A DNA stretch of 64,000 bases from Enterococcus canintestini (lineage in GTDB: Bacteria; Bacillota; Bacilli; Lactobacillales; Enterococcaceae). The stretch's first letter is position 1, and each line of letters opens with the position of its first letter. The stretch covers positions 1-64,000 of the forward strand of contig NZ_JXKG01000008.1 of the NCBI RefSeq assembly GCF_001885735.1. The letters are read 5' to 3'. Below, piece by piece: positions 8,124 to 17,201 of the stretch. A program made the translations under genes and the position numbers. The notes under the pieces were generated by a model. That model had not been told where the DNA came from, searched no databases, and saw nothing but the letters and a program-made list of their open reading frames with translations.

Positions 8124-10589
8124 TTATCTTGGTGCAATATATGTTACGTTACTTGAACGCGCGATACTATTTGGAATGATACGATAAGAAATAGTTGTTG
8201 GGCTGATAACATTTCCTTCAGAAACTAAAATCCCATCAGGACCTACTGCTTCAACAAAAGCAACGTGTCCATACGTTGTACTAGAGCCAGCTATACCAGG
8301 ATGAAAACTTACAGCATAACCAACCTTTGGCGTACTCGTGGTTTTATAACCCAGTTTTGCTCCTTTTTGGCCCCATTCTCCGCCATTTCCCATAAAGTTA
8401 TCAACGCGACCACCGAGTTGTGTAATCCGATTATAAACATACCACGTGCACTGACCGACTGGATAAGAACCAGAAGTATTGTAGTTTTTACCATCATAAT
8501 CTGGAAAAATCATTTTGTTACGGTAATACGTAGGAATATTTTGGCGCGATTGGATAACTACACCCGTTTGAGTGCCTTCTGGTGTTTTAGGCTCATCAAA
8601 TTGCGTCAAATGATATGCAGCAATAATTGAATTTAGCTTGTTACTATATTGCGTATCGGTTGCGTATTTTCCCATCAAATGATCGGTAGCTTGTAAATAA
8701 TTACCCGCTTCAGAACGCCAAGCTGCTTTATAAAAGCTGTCATTACCAGCAATGCCACCACGAATTAGTTCAACATAATCTTTTAAAGACTCTTTATAGC
8801 TCGGATAACTTCTAAAATTCGCTGTAATTTGATACAATTCACCATTACCATTATCTTCCATTGTCTTCATCGCCACCGATGAACCAGCGTGAGAGCCCTT
8901 AATGCCGAATAAATTATAATAAGGAGCTCGTGATAAGCCGCTTGCGCCAGATCCGCTTTCTAAAATAGCTTGCGCAATCATTACAGAGGCAAAAACATCA
9001 TATTTTAAACCTAACTCTCTGGCATCATCTGCAATGGATTCAATGAAACGTTGCGTAATTGGGTTAACTTTGAAATCAATCGTAGCAGCATAACTATCTA
9101 ATGTTTCTTGGCCTTTTTCAGTTAAGTTTAAATCTGTTGGCATACTTATAACGACGTTTGGATTTTCTGACACTCCATATTTTTCACTTAAAGAAGAGGT
9201 TGTCTTTTCATCTGCTTTATCAGCATCATCGTTAATTTTCACCACACCAGCATCGTTTACTTCATAGCCTTGAAGTGTAAAGATTTGAACGCCGGGTAGC
9301 TCTGTTTGTTTGTTTTCATTATTTTTTTCTTTATCAGCATCTTCTTTTGCTTCTTCTGTTAATTGGCGTTGCTCTTTTAAAGCCTCATGATTTTCATCTG
9401 TCGCTAGCATGTATTTCCCTTGGCCCAGATATAGCGCAACCTTATTTATTTTTTTATCGTTTTGCCAAAAAAGTAAATCGCCTGGTTGGGCTTTTTCTAG
9501 AGTTGTCTGCTGACTTGCTTTTATCATTTCATCGTATGTTTTGCCTAACGTGATTCCAAAAATTTCATGATATAAGTAGTTTGGTAAGCTTAAGTTATTA
9601 AAAGCTTCCGGTGCTTTACCGTTTTTTTCAAAAGGTTTATTCAACGTCTTTAACGCCGCTGCAATCAAAGCTGCCTGTTTTTTATCTTTAAAGCTACTCA
9701 ATAATGGAAGCTCAAACCCATTTAAATTAGAATCAGTCAAGCTGTCTACGACTAAGTCTTTATCTAATGATGTTGCATTTTCTTTTTGACTAGGTCCTTG
9801 ATTTGCAGGTTTTGGTGTCTTAGCTTGAGTGCTATCTGTTTTGGGCTTGTCATTATTAGTTGAAGCGCTTGGTTTATTGGGCTTATTTGTAGTAGATTGA
9901 TTAGGCTTTGGTTTTGGCGTTGGCACAGGATCTGGTTTTGGCTGTGGCTTAGGTTTTGGATCTGGTTTTGGTGTGACTACTTTTTCTAGCCCATCAATTG
10001 CTTTTTGTAAGTCAATTTGAACAGCCGCCACTTGCTCATTTGTTGCATCTTCATTTTTTGAAATCTGTGTTGCCAGATCAATTTGTGTTTTTAAGCTCTT
10101 AAAAGAAGCTGGTGTGTAGTCACTTTCTTTAAAACTTGCAGCTTTAGTTAGTAAAGCTTGTAAATTAGTTTTATCAGCTTTAAGCTCTAAAGCGTTTCTT
10201 ACGATTTCTATCTCATTAGTACATTCATCAACTGTTTGTTGATCAGATTCAGTAGCAACAACTAACTCACTGCCCCATTGATAAAGCTGATTTATTTTTG
10301 CTGCTGGATAAGTTGATGGTCGGTACTGTTGCGCATTAGCCATCACTTCTTTTAACAGAGTAAGTTGTTGTTCCAATTTTGTCTTATCTACAATAACCGG
10401 TGTTGGTGGAGTAACTTGTTCTTCACTTTCACTCGTTGTTGTTTCTGTTGTATTTTCTAAAACTGCCTCACTAGAACCACTAGTAGCAACTACATTTGCA
10501 TAAGCAGGCGCGCTTTGGGAAAACAAAACCAACAGCACACTAAATGCCGAAAGCGCTCGTCGCAAGCGCAAACTATTTCTTTTTTTCAT
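8124..10589 (-). CDS. Secreted multidomain peptidoglycan hydrolase (glucosaminidase + CHAP)
   Basis: An 821-residue exported wall enzyme. Domains in order: signal peptide 1-31 (cleavage after AYA); two FIVAR-like helical repeats about 65-205; a Pro/Lys linker 206-270; an NlpC/P60-like domain about 302-400 that appears dead, because the catalytic Cys position reads Asn (FNNLSLPNYLY) and the His position reads Lys (NKVALYLG); a glucosaminidase domain about 505-665 with the likely catalytic Glu in AILESGSG; and a CHAP amidase/endopeptidase 705-821 with Cys in GQCTWYV and His in YGHVAFVE. There is no LPXTG anchor. It is presumably involved in cell separation or wall turnover. Confidence 0.9.
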   Translation of the reverse strand: MKKRNSLRLRRALSAFSVLLVLFSQSAPAYANVVATSGSSEAVLENTTETTTSESEEQVTPPTPVIVDKTKLEQQLTLLKEVMANAQQYRPSTYPAAKINQLYQWGSELVVATESDQQTVDECTNEIEIVRNALELKADKTNLQALLTKAASFKESDYTPASFKSLKTQIDLATQISKNEDATNEQVAAVQIDLQKAIDGLEKVVTPKPDPKPKPQPKPDPVPTPKPKPNQSTTNKPNKPSASTNNDKPKTDSTQAKTPKPANQGPSQKENATSLDKDLVVDSLTDSNLNGFELPLLSSFKDKKQAALIAAALKTLNKPFEKNGKAPEAFNNLSLPNYLYHEIFGITLGKTYDEMIKASQQTTLEKAQPGDLLFWQNDKKINKVALYLGQGKYMLATDENHEALKEQRQLTEEAKEDADKEKNNENKQTELPGVQIFTLQGYEVNDAGVVKINDDADKADEKTTSSLSEKYGVSENPNVVISMPTDLNLTEKGQETLDSYAATIDFKVNPITQRFIESIADDARELGLKYDVFASVMIAQAILESGSGASGLSRAPYYNLFGIKGSHAGSSVAMKTMEDNGNGELYQITANFRSYPSYKESLKDYVELIRGGIAGNDSFYKAAWRSEAGNYLQATDHLMGKYATDTQYSNKLNSIIAAYHLTQFDEPKTPEGTQTGVVIQSRQNIPTYYRNKMIFPDYDGKNYNTSGSYPVGQCTWYVYNRITQLGGRVDNFMGNGGEWGQKGAKLGYKTTSTPKVGYAVSFHPGIAGSSTTYGHVAFVEAVGPDGILVSEGNVISPTTISYRIIPNSIARSSNVTYIAPR

Positions 10590-10706
10590 AGAGCAACCCC
10601 CTTTTATTACCTCGTTATTATTTTAGCACACATTCTCATGGAATTCTAAGCAAGAAGGGGATTTTTATTAAAATAACAATTGTAAAGATAACAGAAATAA
10701 AAAAAA

Positions 10707-10740
10707 GAATCCTACTGCCCCAAGGGAAACAGGCAGATTC
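10707..10740 (-). terminator. Probable terminator downstream of the acetyltransferase
   Basis: On the minus strand GAATCTGCC pairs with GGCAGTAGGATTC (four-base bulge), followed by eight T. It is about 94 bases beyond the acetyltransferase stop, with no gene between, and could end the lepB-acetyltransferase transcript. The rest of 10590-10833 shows no gene. Confidence 0.6.
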
Positions 10741-10833
10741 AGATTCATCCGGCGTTGGTTCAGCCATTTTTAATAAATAAATTTTATTATTTTGACGCCA
10801 GTTTTCAGCAAAAAAAAGTATAAATAACTAAAA

Positions 10834-11349
10834 TTAAGCTAAAACTAACTGATAAGCATTGCGCACCCCCGCTGGAATCGGAAAATGGACTTGACCACAG
10901 TAAAAAAATCCCAAAGCTTCAATCGTCTTAATCATCGGCTTATTATCAGGATATGTATCGATTCTAATATCTTTGTAGCCTTGCTCCTGCGCTACTTTGA
11001 TTAGTGCAGTTAAAAATTGACGCGCGATACCTTGTTTGGTGAAATCTCTACTGACAGCGACACGATGAATGGCAATATAGCCCATTTCATCCTCATAAGA
11101 CCAAGCACCCGTTATTTCACTATAGACAGGATCAACGCCTCTTATAAGACTAGCTACGGCAACTATTTTTCCTTTCAAAATGGCAATAAAACAAAATTGA
11201 TTGGCAATATCTTCTGCCATTTGCGCTTCACTAGGGCCATAACCATTTTGCCACTGTGGCAGTCCTTGACGCTTTAAAAAGGCACGTCCATCTTCAATTA
11301 CTTCCATAATTTCAGGAAGATTTTTTTGTGTGGCTAATTGTATTTGCAT
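10834..11349 (-). CDS. GNAT-family N-acetyltransferase
   Basis: A 171-residue acetyl-CoA dependent acyltransferase. The GNAT core is seen in order: the N-terminal beta strand and helix (IQLATQKNLPEIMEVIE), the central strands (GYIAIHRVAVSR), the acetyl-CoA loop in FTKQGIARQFL (Q/RxxGxA type), and the C-terminal KTIEALGFFYCG. The substrate is unknown; proteins of this sort act on small amines, amino acids or protein N-termini. It lies 14 bases after lepB and is probably in the same transcript. The start follows GAGGAG. Confidence 0.85.
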   Translation of the reverse strand: MQIQLATQKNLPEIMEVIEDGRAFLKRQGLPQWQNGYGPSEAQMAEDIANQFCFIAILKGKIVAVASLIRGVDPVYSEITGAWSYEDEMGYIAIHRVAVSRDFTKQGIARQFLTALIKVAQEQGYKDIRIDTYPDNKPMIKTIEALGFFYCGQVHFPIPAGVRNAYQLVLA

Positions 11350-11363
11350 TTTATACTCCTCAT

Positions 11364-11873
11364 TTAAAATAGTCGAAACGAACTAATCGGATAAAAACGT
11401 AAACGAAATGTCCCAATAATCTCGTCGCGATGAATCGAACCAAAATTACGACTATCGGTTGAGTGATCCCGGTTATCTCCTAAAACAAAATATTCACCCG
11501 GGGGAATTTGATAAATAAAATTATCCATTTCCCAAATCATATCCTCGGTTTTAAAATTTTCTTTTGTCGCTTTATTGTTAATATATAGATTATTATTCTT
11601 GTATTCAATCTTTTCACCTGGCAAGCCTACGACGCGTTTAATAAATTTTTCCTCTTCACTGAACTGATCCGGATTGTTTAACACTACGATACTAAAGCGT
11701 TGCAATTTCCCAATTTTCAAAGCAAAGCCTCGATCACTGTCATAAAGCGTTGGTGCCATGGAAGACCCGTCAACGATTACTGGTGAGAAAATGAATATTC
11801 GAATGATTATTAATATGGCAATAAAACCGCCGAAAATCCCGATATCCCGCAACGATATCTTCATTTTTTTCAT
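11364..11873 (-). CDS. lepB: Type I signal peptidase
   Basis: Membrane-anchored protease, about 169 residues, that removes signal peptides outside the membrane. One N-terminal membrane segment (about 10-30) precedes the catalytic domain. The nucleophilic Ser is in DGSSMAPTL (box B) and the general-base Lys in FIKRVVGLPGE (box D). GDNRDHSTDSR (box E) is intact. The start at 11873 follows AAAGGA; the longer ATG lies inside that site. Gram-positive bacteria often carry several such genes, so the symbol is generic. Confidence 0.93.
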   Translation of the reverse strand: MKKMKISLRDIGIFGGFIAILIIIRIFIFSPVIVDGSSMAPTLYDSDRGFALKIGKLQRFSIVVLNNPDQFSEEEKFIKRVVGLPGEKIEYKNNNLYINNKATKENFKTEDMIWEMDNFIYQIPPGEYFVLGDNRDHSTDSRNFGSIHRDEIIGTFRLRFYPISSFRLF

Positions 11874-12033
11874 AAACACCATCCTTTGACAGGTTCGATT
11901 TATCCAAAAAAGTTAAAATAAAATTAAAATATCATTAACTAACATAGTGGGATAAATGATAACATGTATCTCTTCATAATAAATATATAATATCCCCACT
12001 ACCATTTCAATGAATATCCTTATATCGATAAAT

Positions 12034-12068
12034 AAAAGAGATTGCACCGTAAAAGTACAATCTCTTTT
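12034..12068 (-). terminator. Terminator of pyrD
   Basis: Arms AAAAGAGATTG and CAATCTCTTTT, extended by partial pairing, flank a short loop just beyond the pyrD stop on the minus strand. Confidence 0.85.
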
Positions 12069-12079
12069 ATTAAAATATT

Positions 12080-13012
12080 TTAAACGATAGCTTTTAATTT
12101 GCCACGAAATTCAGCAATTGTTTTATAGCCTTTTTCTTCCATGATAGCCATTAGTTCTTTTTGTAAACGATCAAAAATGGCCGGCCCTTCTTTTTGCAAT
12201 TGCGTTCCAACTTGTAGCATAGTTGCCCCACAAAGTAAATGTTCATACGCATCTTGTCCAGTTAAAATGCCACCAGTGCCAATAATTTTAATTTCAGGTT
12301 TAAGACGTGTATAAAAAGCACGAACATTTGCTAAAGCAGTTGGCTTTACGTATTCACCGCCAATTCCCCCAAACCCTTCTTTAGGTTTAATGACAACTTG
12401 ATCACTATCTGTGTCAATGTATAAGCCATTGCCAATACTATTTATTGCATTCACATAACTTAAAGGATATTTATTTAATATTGCTGCCATTTGATCAAAA
12501 TGAGCCATATCAAAGTACGGTGGTAATTTGACCCCTAATGGTTTAGTAAAAAAGTCAAATACTTGTGCTAATGTTTCATATGTCAATTCAAAATCATAGG
12601 CAACTTGGGGTTTACCAGGAACATTGGGGCAAGATAAATTTAATTCTGTTACCCCTTTAAAGTCACTGGCTTCGATTTTTTTAAGCATGGCAATATTTTC
12701 CGCTACACTCATACCCGCCACTGAGAAAAATACGGGGCGACTTGTCTTTTCTTGTTGTTTTAACGCATACTCCAAGTAATAATCAAAGCCTAGATTTGGC
12801 AATCCCATTGAATTAATACTGCCAAGAGGAACATCAAAATAGCGTGGTTCCGGATTACCTTCACGTTTTGCTGGCGTGGCACTTTTCATAATATATGCAC
12901 CAGCGTTTGAAGCAGCTAATTCATCAAGCTCGTTAGTCGTCATACAATGAACACCAGATGCATTCATAAACGGGTTGGAAAAATCAAAATCTAAGAAATT
13001 AGTGGTTAACAC
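12080..13012 (-). CDS. pyrD: Dihydroorotate dehydrogenase, class 1A (fumarate type)
   Basis: Cytosolic FMN enzyme of pyrimidine synthesis, 310 residues. It oxidises dihydroorotate to orotate with fumarate as acceptor in this class. The N-terminal [11 protein letters not shown], the active-site loop with Cys in [12 protein letters not shown], the FMN region [14 protein letters not shown] and [16 protein letters not shown] match class 1A (PyrDA of Lactococcus) rather than the NAD-linked 1B type. No pyrK partner is adjacent and it stands alone, apart from a pyr operon, as 1A genes often do. It starts at GTG after GAGGCG. Confidence 0.93.
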   Translation of the reverse strand: MLTTNFLDFDFSNPFMNASGVHCMTTNELDELAASNAGAYIMKSATPAKREGNPEPRYFDVPLGSINSMGLPNLGFDYYLEYALKQQEKTSRPVFFSVAGMSVAENIAMLKKIEASDFKGVTELNLSCPNVPGKPQVAYDFELTYETLAQVFDFFTKPLGVKLPPYFDMAHFDQMAAILNKYPLSYVNAINSIGNGLYIDTDSDQVVIKPKEGFGGIGGEYVKPTALANVRAFYTRLKPEIKIIGTGGILTGQDAYEHLLCGATMLQVGTQLQKEGPAIFDRLQKELMAIMEEKGYKTIAEFRGKLKAIV

Positions 13013-13043
13013 AAAATCGCCTCATTTCAATTTGGTTGGACTT

Positions 13044-13072
13044 AGCATAGCTACTTTTTAGCTGAATTTCAA
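13044..13072 (-). promoter_or_regulatory. Promoter of pyrD
   Basis: The minus strand has TTGAAA, 17 bases, TATGCT, placed about 35 bases before the pyrD start. Confidence 0.6.
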
Positions 13073-13142
13073 TAGTAAGTTTCAAAATGTCTCCAAATCC
13101 AATTCCTTCGTTCGTCTTTACTTAATTTTAGAAAACAGATGA

Positions 13143-13171
13143 TTTACAAATTCGAAAAAACAAGTTATTAT
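13143..13171 (+). promoter_or_regulatory. Promoter of the DUF59 gene
   Basis: TTTACA, 17 bases, TATTAT on the plus strand. It overlaps the region that a longer reading of the gene would translate, which supports the downstream ATG at 13202. Confidence 0.75.
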
Positions 13172-13201
13172 TTGAAAAGAATTCTAAAAGGGGTTGCTGT
13201 T

Positions 13202-13537
13202 ATGAACGAAACGCGGACGACACAAGAAATTGAAGAAATTAAAGAACGCATTTTAACTGCTTTAGAAACTGTGATTGACCCTGAATTAGGTATTGATATT
13301 GTCAATCTTGGTTTAGTATATGATATTGAATTTGAAGGCGAGACTGGTGAAACTGTCATTAAAATGACATTGACAACGATGGGATGTCCTTTAGCAGATA
13401 TTTTAACTGATCAAATTCATCAAGCATTAGCTGAAGTACCAGAAGTTACCAAAACCGAAGTTAAATTGGTTTGGTATCCAGCATGGACGACTGATAAGAT
13501 GAGTCGTTATGCCCGAATTGCATTAGGGATTCGTTAA
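13202..13537 (+). CDS. DUF59/MIP18-family iron-sulfur assembly factor
   Basis: A 111-residue cytosolic protein of the SufT/PaaD/MIP18 family, implicated in iron-sulfur cluster maturation. The family signature DPELGIDIVNLGLVYDI is near residues 28-44 and the conserved Cys is in TTMGCPLADIL. A C-terminal Trp-Tyr-Pro-rich segment (LVWYPAWTTDKMS) is also typical. The start is placed at 13202, after AAAAGGGG, because the upstream in-frame ATG overlaps the promoter. It is a single-gene unit closed by the shared terminator at 13549-13596. Confidence 0.88.
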   Translation: MNETRTTQEIEEIKERILTALETVIDPELGIDIVNLGLVYDIEFEGETGETVIKMTLTTMGCPLADILTDQIHQALAEVPEVTKTEVKLVWYPAWTTDKMSRYARIALGIR

Positions 13538-13548
13538 GATCATTTGTC

Positions 13549-13596
13549 AAAAAGAGGTATGTGTGACATGTAATGTTGTCACACATACCTCTTTTT
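13549..13596. terminator. Bidirectional terminator between convergent genes
   Basis: A perfect 20-base inverted repeat, AAAAAGAGGTATGTGTGACA and its complement, around an 8-base loop. A and T tracts at the ends allow it to stop both the DUF59 gene (+) and the YitT gene (-). Confidence 0.93.
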
Positions 13597-13606
13597 GCTA
13601 ATTCAT

Positions 13607-14545
13607 TTATTTATGTCCTTTTTTCTTCGTCATTTTAATTTCTGGAAAAACACCGGTTGCTTTAAAGGTACGCTGATCATCTTCACTAGCAAAACGACCA
13701 ATAATCGATTGAGTTGGAACAAAATCAACAAACGCGTTTTCATCGACCTCTAAAATAGCTTGTTCTAAATCATAGACTTCATACCGGGTAACAACCATCA
13801 TAATCATTTTACCTTCCACACCAGAATAGCCCCCCATCGAAGGTAATAGTGTCATGCCGCGAAAAACATGTTCAGAAATATTTTGGCCCACTAGATCAGG
13901 TTTGGTAGTAATAATAAAGGCAGTGACTTTTTGATGACTGGTATGAATTGCATCCACCACATGGCTCATCGCATAAATCGAAATAATGGTATATAACGCA
14001 CTTTCCCAACTAAAGATAAAGCCGGCAATCAAAACGATAATGCCATTTAGTAGCAACATAAAGTTTCCGACTGTTTTCCCGGTAGTGTTGGATAAAATTA
14101 ACGAGACAATATCTAAACCGCCAGTCGTAAAACCAAATTTTAAAGATAAGCCACCACCAACACCTAATAGCACACCACCTACAATAGCATTCATTAAGAT
14201 ATTATTTGTGACTTCACCTTGCGGAACGATAATGGTAAACAACGAAACGCTAATAACATTCATAAAACTCCAAAAAGTTGCCGCTTTACCTAACTTTAAA
14301 AAACCAACAATAAAAATTGGAACGTTTAATAGGAAAATAAAAATCCCAGTATCAAAAGTAATACCGAAATAGTGGTGTCCTAAAGAAACCACTATTTGGG
14401 CTACCCCATTCATACCTGCCGCTAAAACCTGAGCGGGAATTAAAAAGAAGTTCAGTGCCACAGCTGCAATTACGCCTGATAGCAAGACAACTCCAATTTT
14501 TTTCATCATTTCCATTTGTAGATGTTGCTGCCAAACTTTTGTCAC
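13607..14545 (-). CDS. YitT-family membrane protein (DUF161 + DUF2179)
   Basis: A membrane protein of about 312 residues. Five or so hydrophobic segments in the first 190 residues (SGVIAAVALNFFLIP, FTTGGLDIVSLIL) form the YitT core. A soluble C-terminal DUF2179 domain (about 220-300) includes GMTLLPSMGGYSGVEGKMIM. The function of the family is not settled, and transport or signal sensing has been suggested. The first in-frame TTG is too close to AAGGAG, so the GTG at 14545 is preferred, with moderate certainty about the start. Confidence 0.85.
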   Translation of the reverse strand: MTKVWQQHLQMEMMKKIGVVLLSGVIAAVALNFFLIPAQVLAAGMNGVAQIVVSLGHHYFGITFDTGIFIFLLNVPIFIVGFLKLGKAATFWSFMNVISVSLFTIIVPQGEVTNNILMNAIVGGVLLGVGGGLSLKFGFTTGGLDIVSLILSNTTGKTVGNFMLLLNGIIVLIAGFIFSWESALYTIISIYAMSHVVDAIHTSHQKVTAFIITTKPDLVGQNISEHVFRGMTLLPSMGGYSGVEGKMIMMVVTRYEVYDLEQAILEVDENAFVDFVPTQSIIGRFASEDDQRTFKATGVFPEIKMTKKKGHK

Positions 14546-14644
14546 AACCCTCAAACTCCTTTTACAATAAATTTATGGTAATGCCGTAACCGGCAATTTT
14601 ATTCCCTTTCTAATATAGCAGTTGTCGCTTTGAATGCAATCTTT

Positions 14645-16993
14645 TTAATCATTTTTTTGTTCCCAGAAATGTAATAAATTCGACTTTAATTCTTGAGGAT
14701 TGTGAATTGGTAAAAAATGATGCCAGTGAGGCGGAAAAAGACTCAGATATTCAGGACTTTCAAAACGTTGATCGACTAATAACACCACACCATAATCCTT
14801 TTGATCGCGAATCACACGACCAGCAGCCTGTAAAACTTTATTCATCCCCGGCAGACGATAAGCATAGTCAAATCCTTTTTTACCACCATAATAATCTTTT
14901 AGTAATTCTTGTTCATGGTTCATCTGCGGCAAGCCGACTGTTACAATCATACTTCCAATTAAACGACTTCCTTTTAAATCAATTCCTTCTGAAAAGACTC
15001 CGCCTAACACACAAAAACCTACTAAAGCAGTTTGGGGATCAGAAATAAATGCCGCTAAAAAATTCTCCTTTTCTCCTTCTGACAGTTCATTATTTTGAAT
15101 AAGAGTCGCAATCTCAGGATAGGCTTTTTTAAAAGCAGTTGCGACTAAATCTAAATACGCATAAGAAGGTAGAAAAACAAAATAATTTCCTTTTTTAGCC
15201 ATCACCATCTCATAAATTGCAGCCACTAGATTTGTCAGGCTGTTTTCCCGTTGTTTATACGTGGTCGGGATGTAATCTAATATAAAAAGTGCTTGTCGTT
15301 CAGGCAAAAAGGGACTCGGCAAACGGTAACGCAACGCTTCTTTTCCCCCACCTAAAACTTCTTGATAATAAGTAAGTGGGGTAAAACTAGCGGAAAATAA
15401 AATAGCCCCTTTGCCTTTATTTAACATTTGATTTAAAAACGGAGCAGGATCTAAACAAAATTGTTTTAGCGTAACGTCACGATAATTACGCGTAACAGTA
15501 GTAATGTAGTGATCATCGTAAAGCTCACTAATCTTCAAATAATTTAGCACTGTAAAATAATAATTTAACGCAATTTCTTGCGCTTTATCTTCGGGATTTT
15601 CTCCTAACCATTCATGGAGCTTTTCACTGACTTTGTATAACTGCTTGTTAAAACTATCCGCAGGTGGCTTTTGGGCAAAAAAATGTTCTTTCTTTTCTGT
15701 CACCGCTGTTTCAATTAATGTAAATTCATCGTCTAATCTTATTAGACTCCGTCGCAGTTTTCGATCTTTTTGCGGTAATAGCCCTAGCAAGTGTTCTCCG
15801 CTTTGACGCGTAATCTCTGCTGAATACATCTCTTTTGAACGAGCAACAAGGTTATGAGCTTCATCAATTAAGAAATAATGCTTTTCATTTTCTTCTTCAA
15901 AAAAGCGACGTAAATAAACCGTCGGATCAAAAAGATAATTATAATCACCTATAATAACATCACACCACAGACTAACGTCTAATGATAATTCAAACGGACA
16001 AAGTGTATGCTTTTTTGCATAGGTTTCAATCACTGAACGGGTAATCTGATTTTCATGGTGTAACAAATCCCATAACCCTTCGTTAATTCGATCGTAATAG
16101 CCATCTGCAAAAGGGCAATGCTCTGGAGTACAGTTACGCTCAGTTAAAAAACAAATTTTATCTTTAGCAGTTAAGGTGACGCTTTTTAGTTGCGCCTTGT
16201 CTTCATTACAAAGTGCCTTTAGCGCATCTTCTGCCACTTGCCGGGTAATTGTTTTAGCCGTTAGATAAAAAATACGATCATCATCTTCTTCACCTAATGC
16301 TTTCAGCGCTGGAAAAAGTGTTGAAATCGTCTTACCTGTTCCAGTCGGCGCCTCAACAAATAAACGTTGTTGTGTTTTTAACGTTTTATAAGCGGCCACC
16401 GCTAACTCTCTTTGTCCTTTACGAAATTCATCGTAAGGAAATTGCAGCAATTGTAACGAAGTATTTCGAACTCGACGCCAATTGTTTTGAAATTCCAACC
16501 ATTTTTGATATTCACCTGTTAATTGCGTAAAAAAATCAGCTAGTTCTTGAAATAAAAAAGTACGCACTTCTTTTGTAACCTTTTCTTCGATAGTTTGAAA
16601 ATAAGTTAACTGTACTTTAATAGTCGCTAAATCATGTTGGACTGCGTAAATATACGCATAAACCATTCCTTGGTAGAAAAATAATTCTTTTTGTTCTGGT
16701 GCTAATTCCTCAAAGGGCGTTTCTGATGTTTTAATTTCATCAATAACATACTCTAACCCATCTTTAAAGATCCCGTCCGCTCGGCCTTCTACCGTTAATT
16801 CATCTTTTGCTATTTTTAACGTATATTTTAAAGCGACTTCTTTTTGATAGTCATCACCTGCGGCTTTTTGTAACCGGCGATGAATCTTAGCACCTTCTTG
16901 AGCAGTATGATTGCTAGTATGACGACTGTCGATACTGCCTCTTCGTAAAATAAATTCCACTAGTTTTCGAACTGACACCCGCGCATGCTGCAA
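14645..16993 (-). CDS. Nuclease-helicase fusion, XPD/DinG-type with Fe-S cluster
   Basis: About 782 residues. The N-terminal 190 residues look like a PD-(D/E)XK nuclease (VEGRADGI near 70, then DEIK near 85). A superfamily 2 helicase of the Rad3/XPD/DinG group follows: Walker A EAPTGTGKT near 215, DEAH in FLIDEAHNL, and motif VI in QAAGRVIRD near the end. Four Cys near 281, 288, 293 and 332 (ICFLTERNCTPEHCPF, then LCPFE) are placed as in the XPD Fe-S cluster. The TTG start at 16993 lies 7 bases after AGGAGG; the longer ATG at 17086 has no site and would overlap a palindrome. A role in DNA repair is inferred. Confidence 0.87.
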   Translation of the reverse strand: MQHARVSVRKLVEFILRRGSIDSRHTSNHTAQEGAKIHRRLQKAAGDDYQKEVALKYTLKIAKDELTVEGRADGIFKDGLEYVIDEIKTSETPFEELAPEQKELFFYQGMVYAYIYAVQHDLATIKVQLTYFQTIEEKVTKEVRTFLFQELADFFTQLTGEYQKWLEFQNNWRRVRNTSLQLLQFPYDEFRKGQRELAVAAYKTLKTQQRLFVEAPTGTGKTISTLFPALKALGEEDDDRIFYLTAKTITRQVAEDALKALCNEDKAQLKSVTLTAKDKICFLTERNCTPEHCPFADGYYDRINEGLWDLLHHENQITRSVIETYAKKHTLCPFELSLDVSLWCDVIIGDYNYLFDPTVYLRRFFEEENEKHYFLIDEAHNLVARSKEMYSAEITRQSGEHLLGLLPQKDRKLRRSLIRLDDEFTLIETAVTEKKEHFFAQKPPADSFNKQLYKVSEKLHEWLGENPEDKAQEIALNYYFTVLNYLKISELYDDHYITTVTRNYRDVTLKQFCLDPAPFLNQMLNKGKGAILFSASFTPLTYYQEVLGGGKEALRYRLPSPFLPERQALFILDYIPTTYKQRENSLTNLVAAIYEMVMAKKGNYFVFLPSYAYLDLVATAFKKAYPEIATLIQNNELSEGEKENFLAAFISDPQTALVGFCVLGGVFSEGIDLKGSRLIGSMIVTVGLPQMNHEQELLKDYYGGKKGFDYAYRLPGMNKVLQAAGRVIRDQKDYGVVLLVDQRFESPEYLSLFPPHWHHFLPIHNPQELKSNLLHFWEQKND

Positions 16994-17065
16994 AAGACCA
17001 CCTCCTATGACTAAAAACTGCATCGCTTTTAATTTTTTAAGGGTTGTAAAATTATCTAGTAATAA

Positions 17066-17088
17066 AGTTGTATTTTTAAAATACAACT
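17066..17088. promoter_or_regulatory. Perfect 11-base palindrome upstream of the nuclease-helicase
   Basis: AGTTGTATTTT and its complement flank a single central base. On the minus strand it overlaps a possible -35 (TTGTAT, 16 bases, TATTAC). The placement suggests a repressor site. It does not match the Gram-positive LexA box (CGAAC-N4-GTTCG), so the regulator is unknown. Confidence 0.45.
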
Positions 17089-17144
17089 CAATTTAACAGA
17101 AATCACTACGAGAAACAACTCATGTTTTTAGCTAATAAAAAAAC

Positions 17145-17165
17145 ACTGACAAGTCCTTTGTCAGC
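17145..17165 (-). terminator. Terminator of the holin-like gene
   Basis: The minus strand has CTGACAA/TTGTCAG with a five-base loop followed by GTGTTTTTTTA. It is about 40 bases after the holin-family stop. Confidence 0.7.
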
Positions 17166-17201
17166 GCCATTTTTCGTGTTCTTTTAAAAACTAAAACAAT
17201 T

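Noticed and set aside
9347-9553. Plus-strand frame inside the peptidoglycan hydrolase gene
   Set aside because: Antisense shadow of the hydrolase with no ribosome site.
14582-14595. TGCCG-TAAC-CGGCA hairpin followed by T-rich sequence on the plus strand
   Set aside because: No plus-strand gene ends before it and the stem is short. On the minus strand, where it would matter, no U-run follows.
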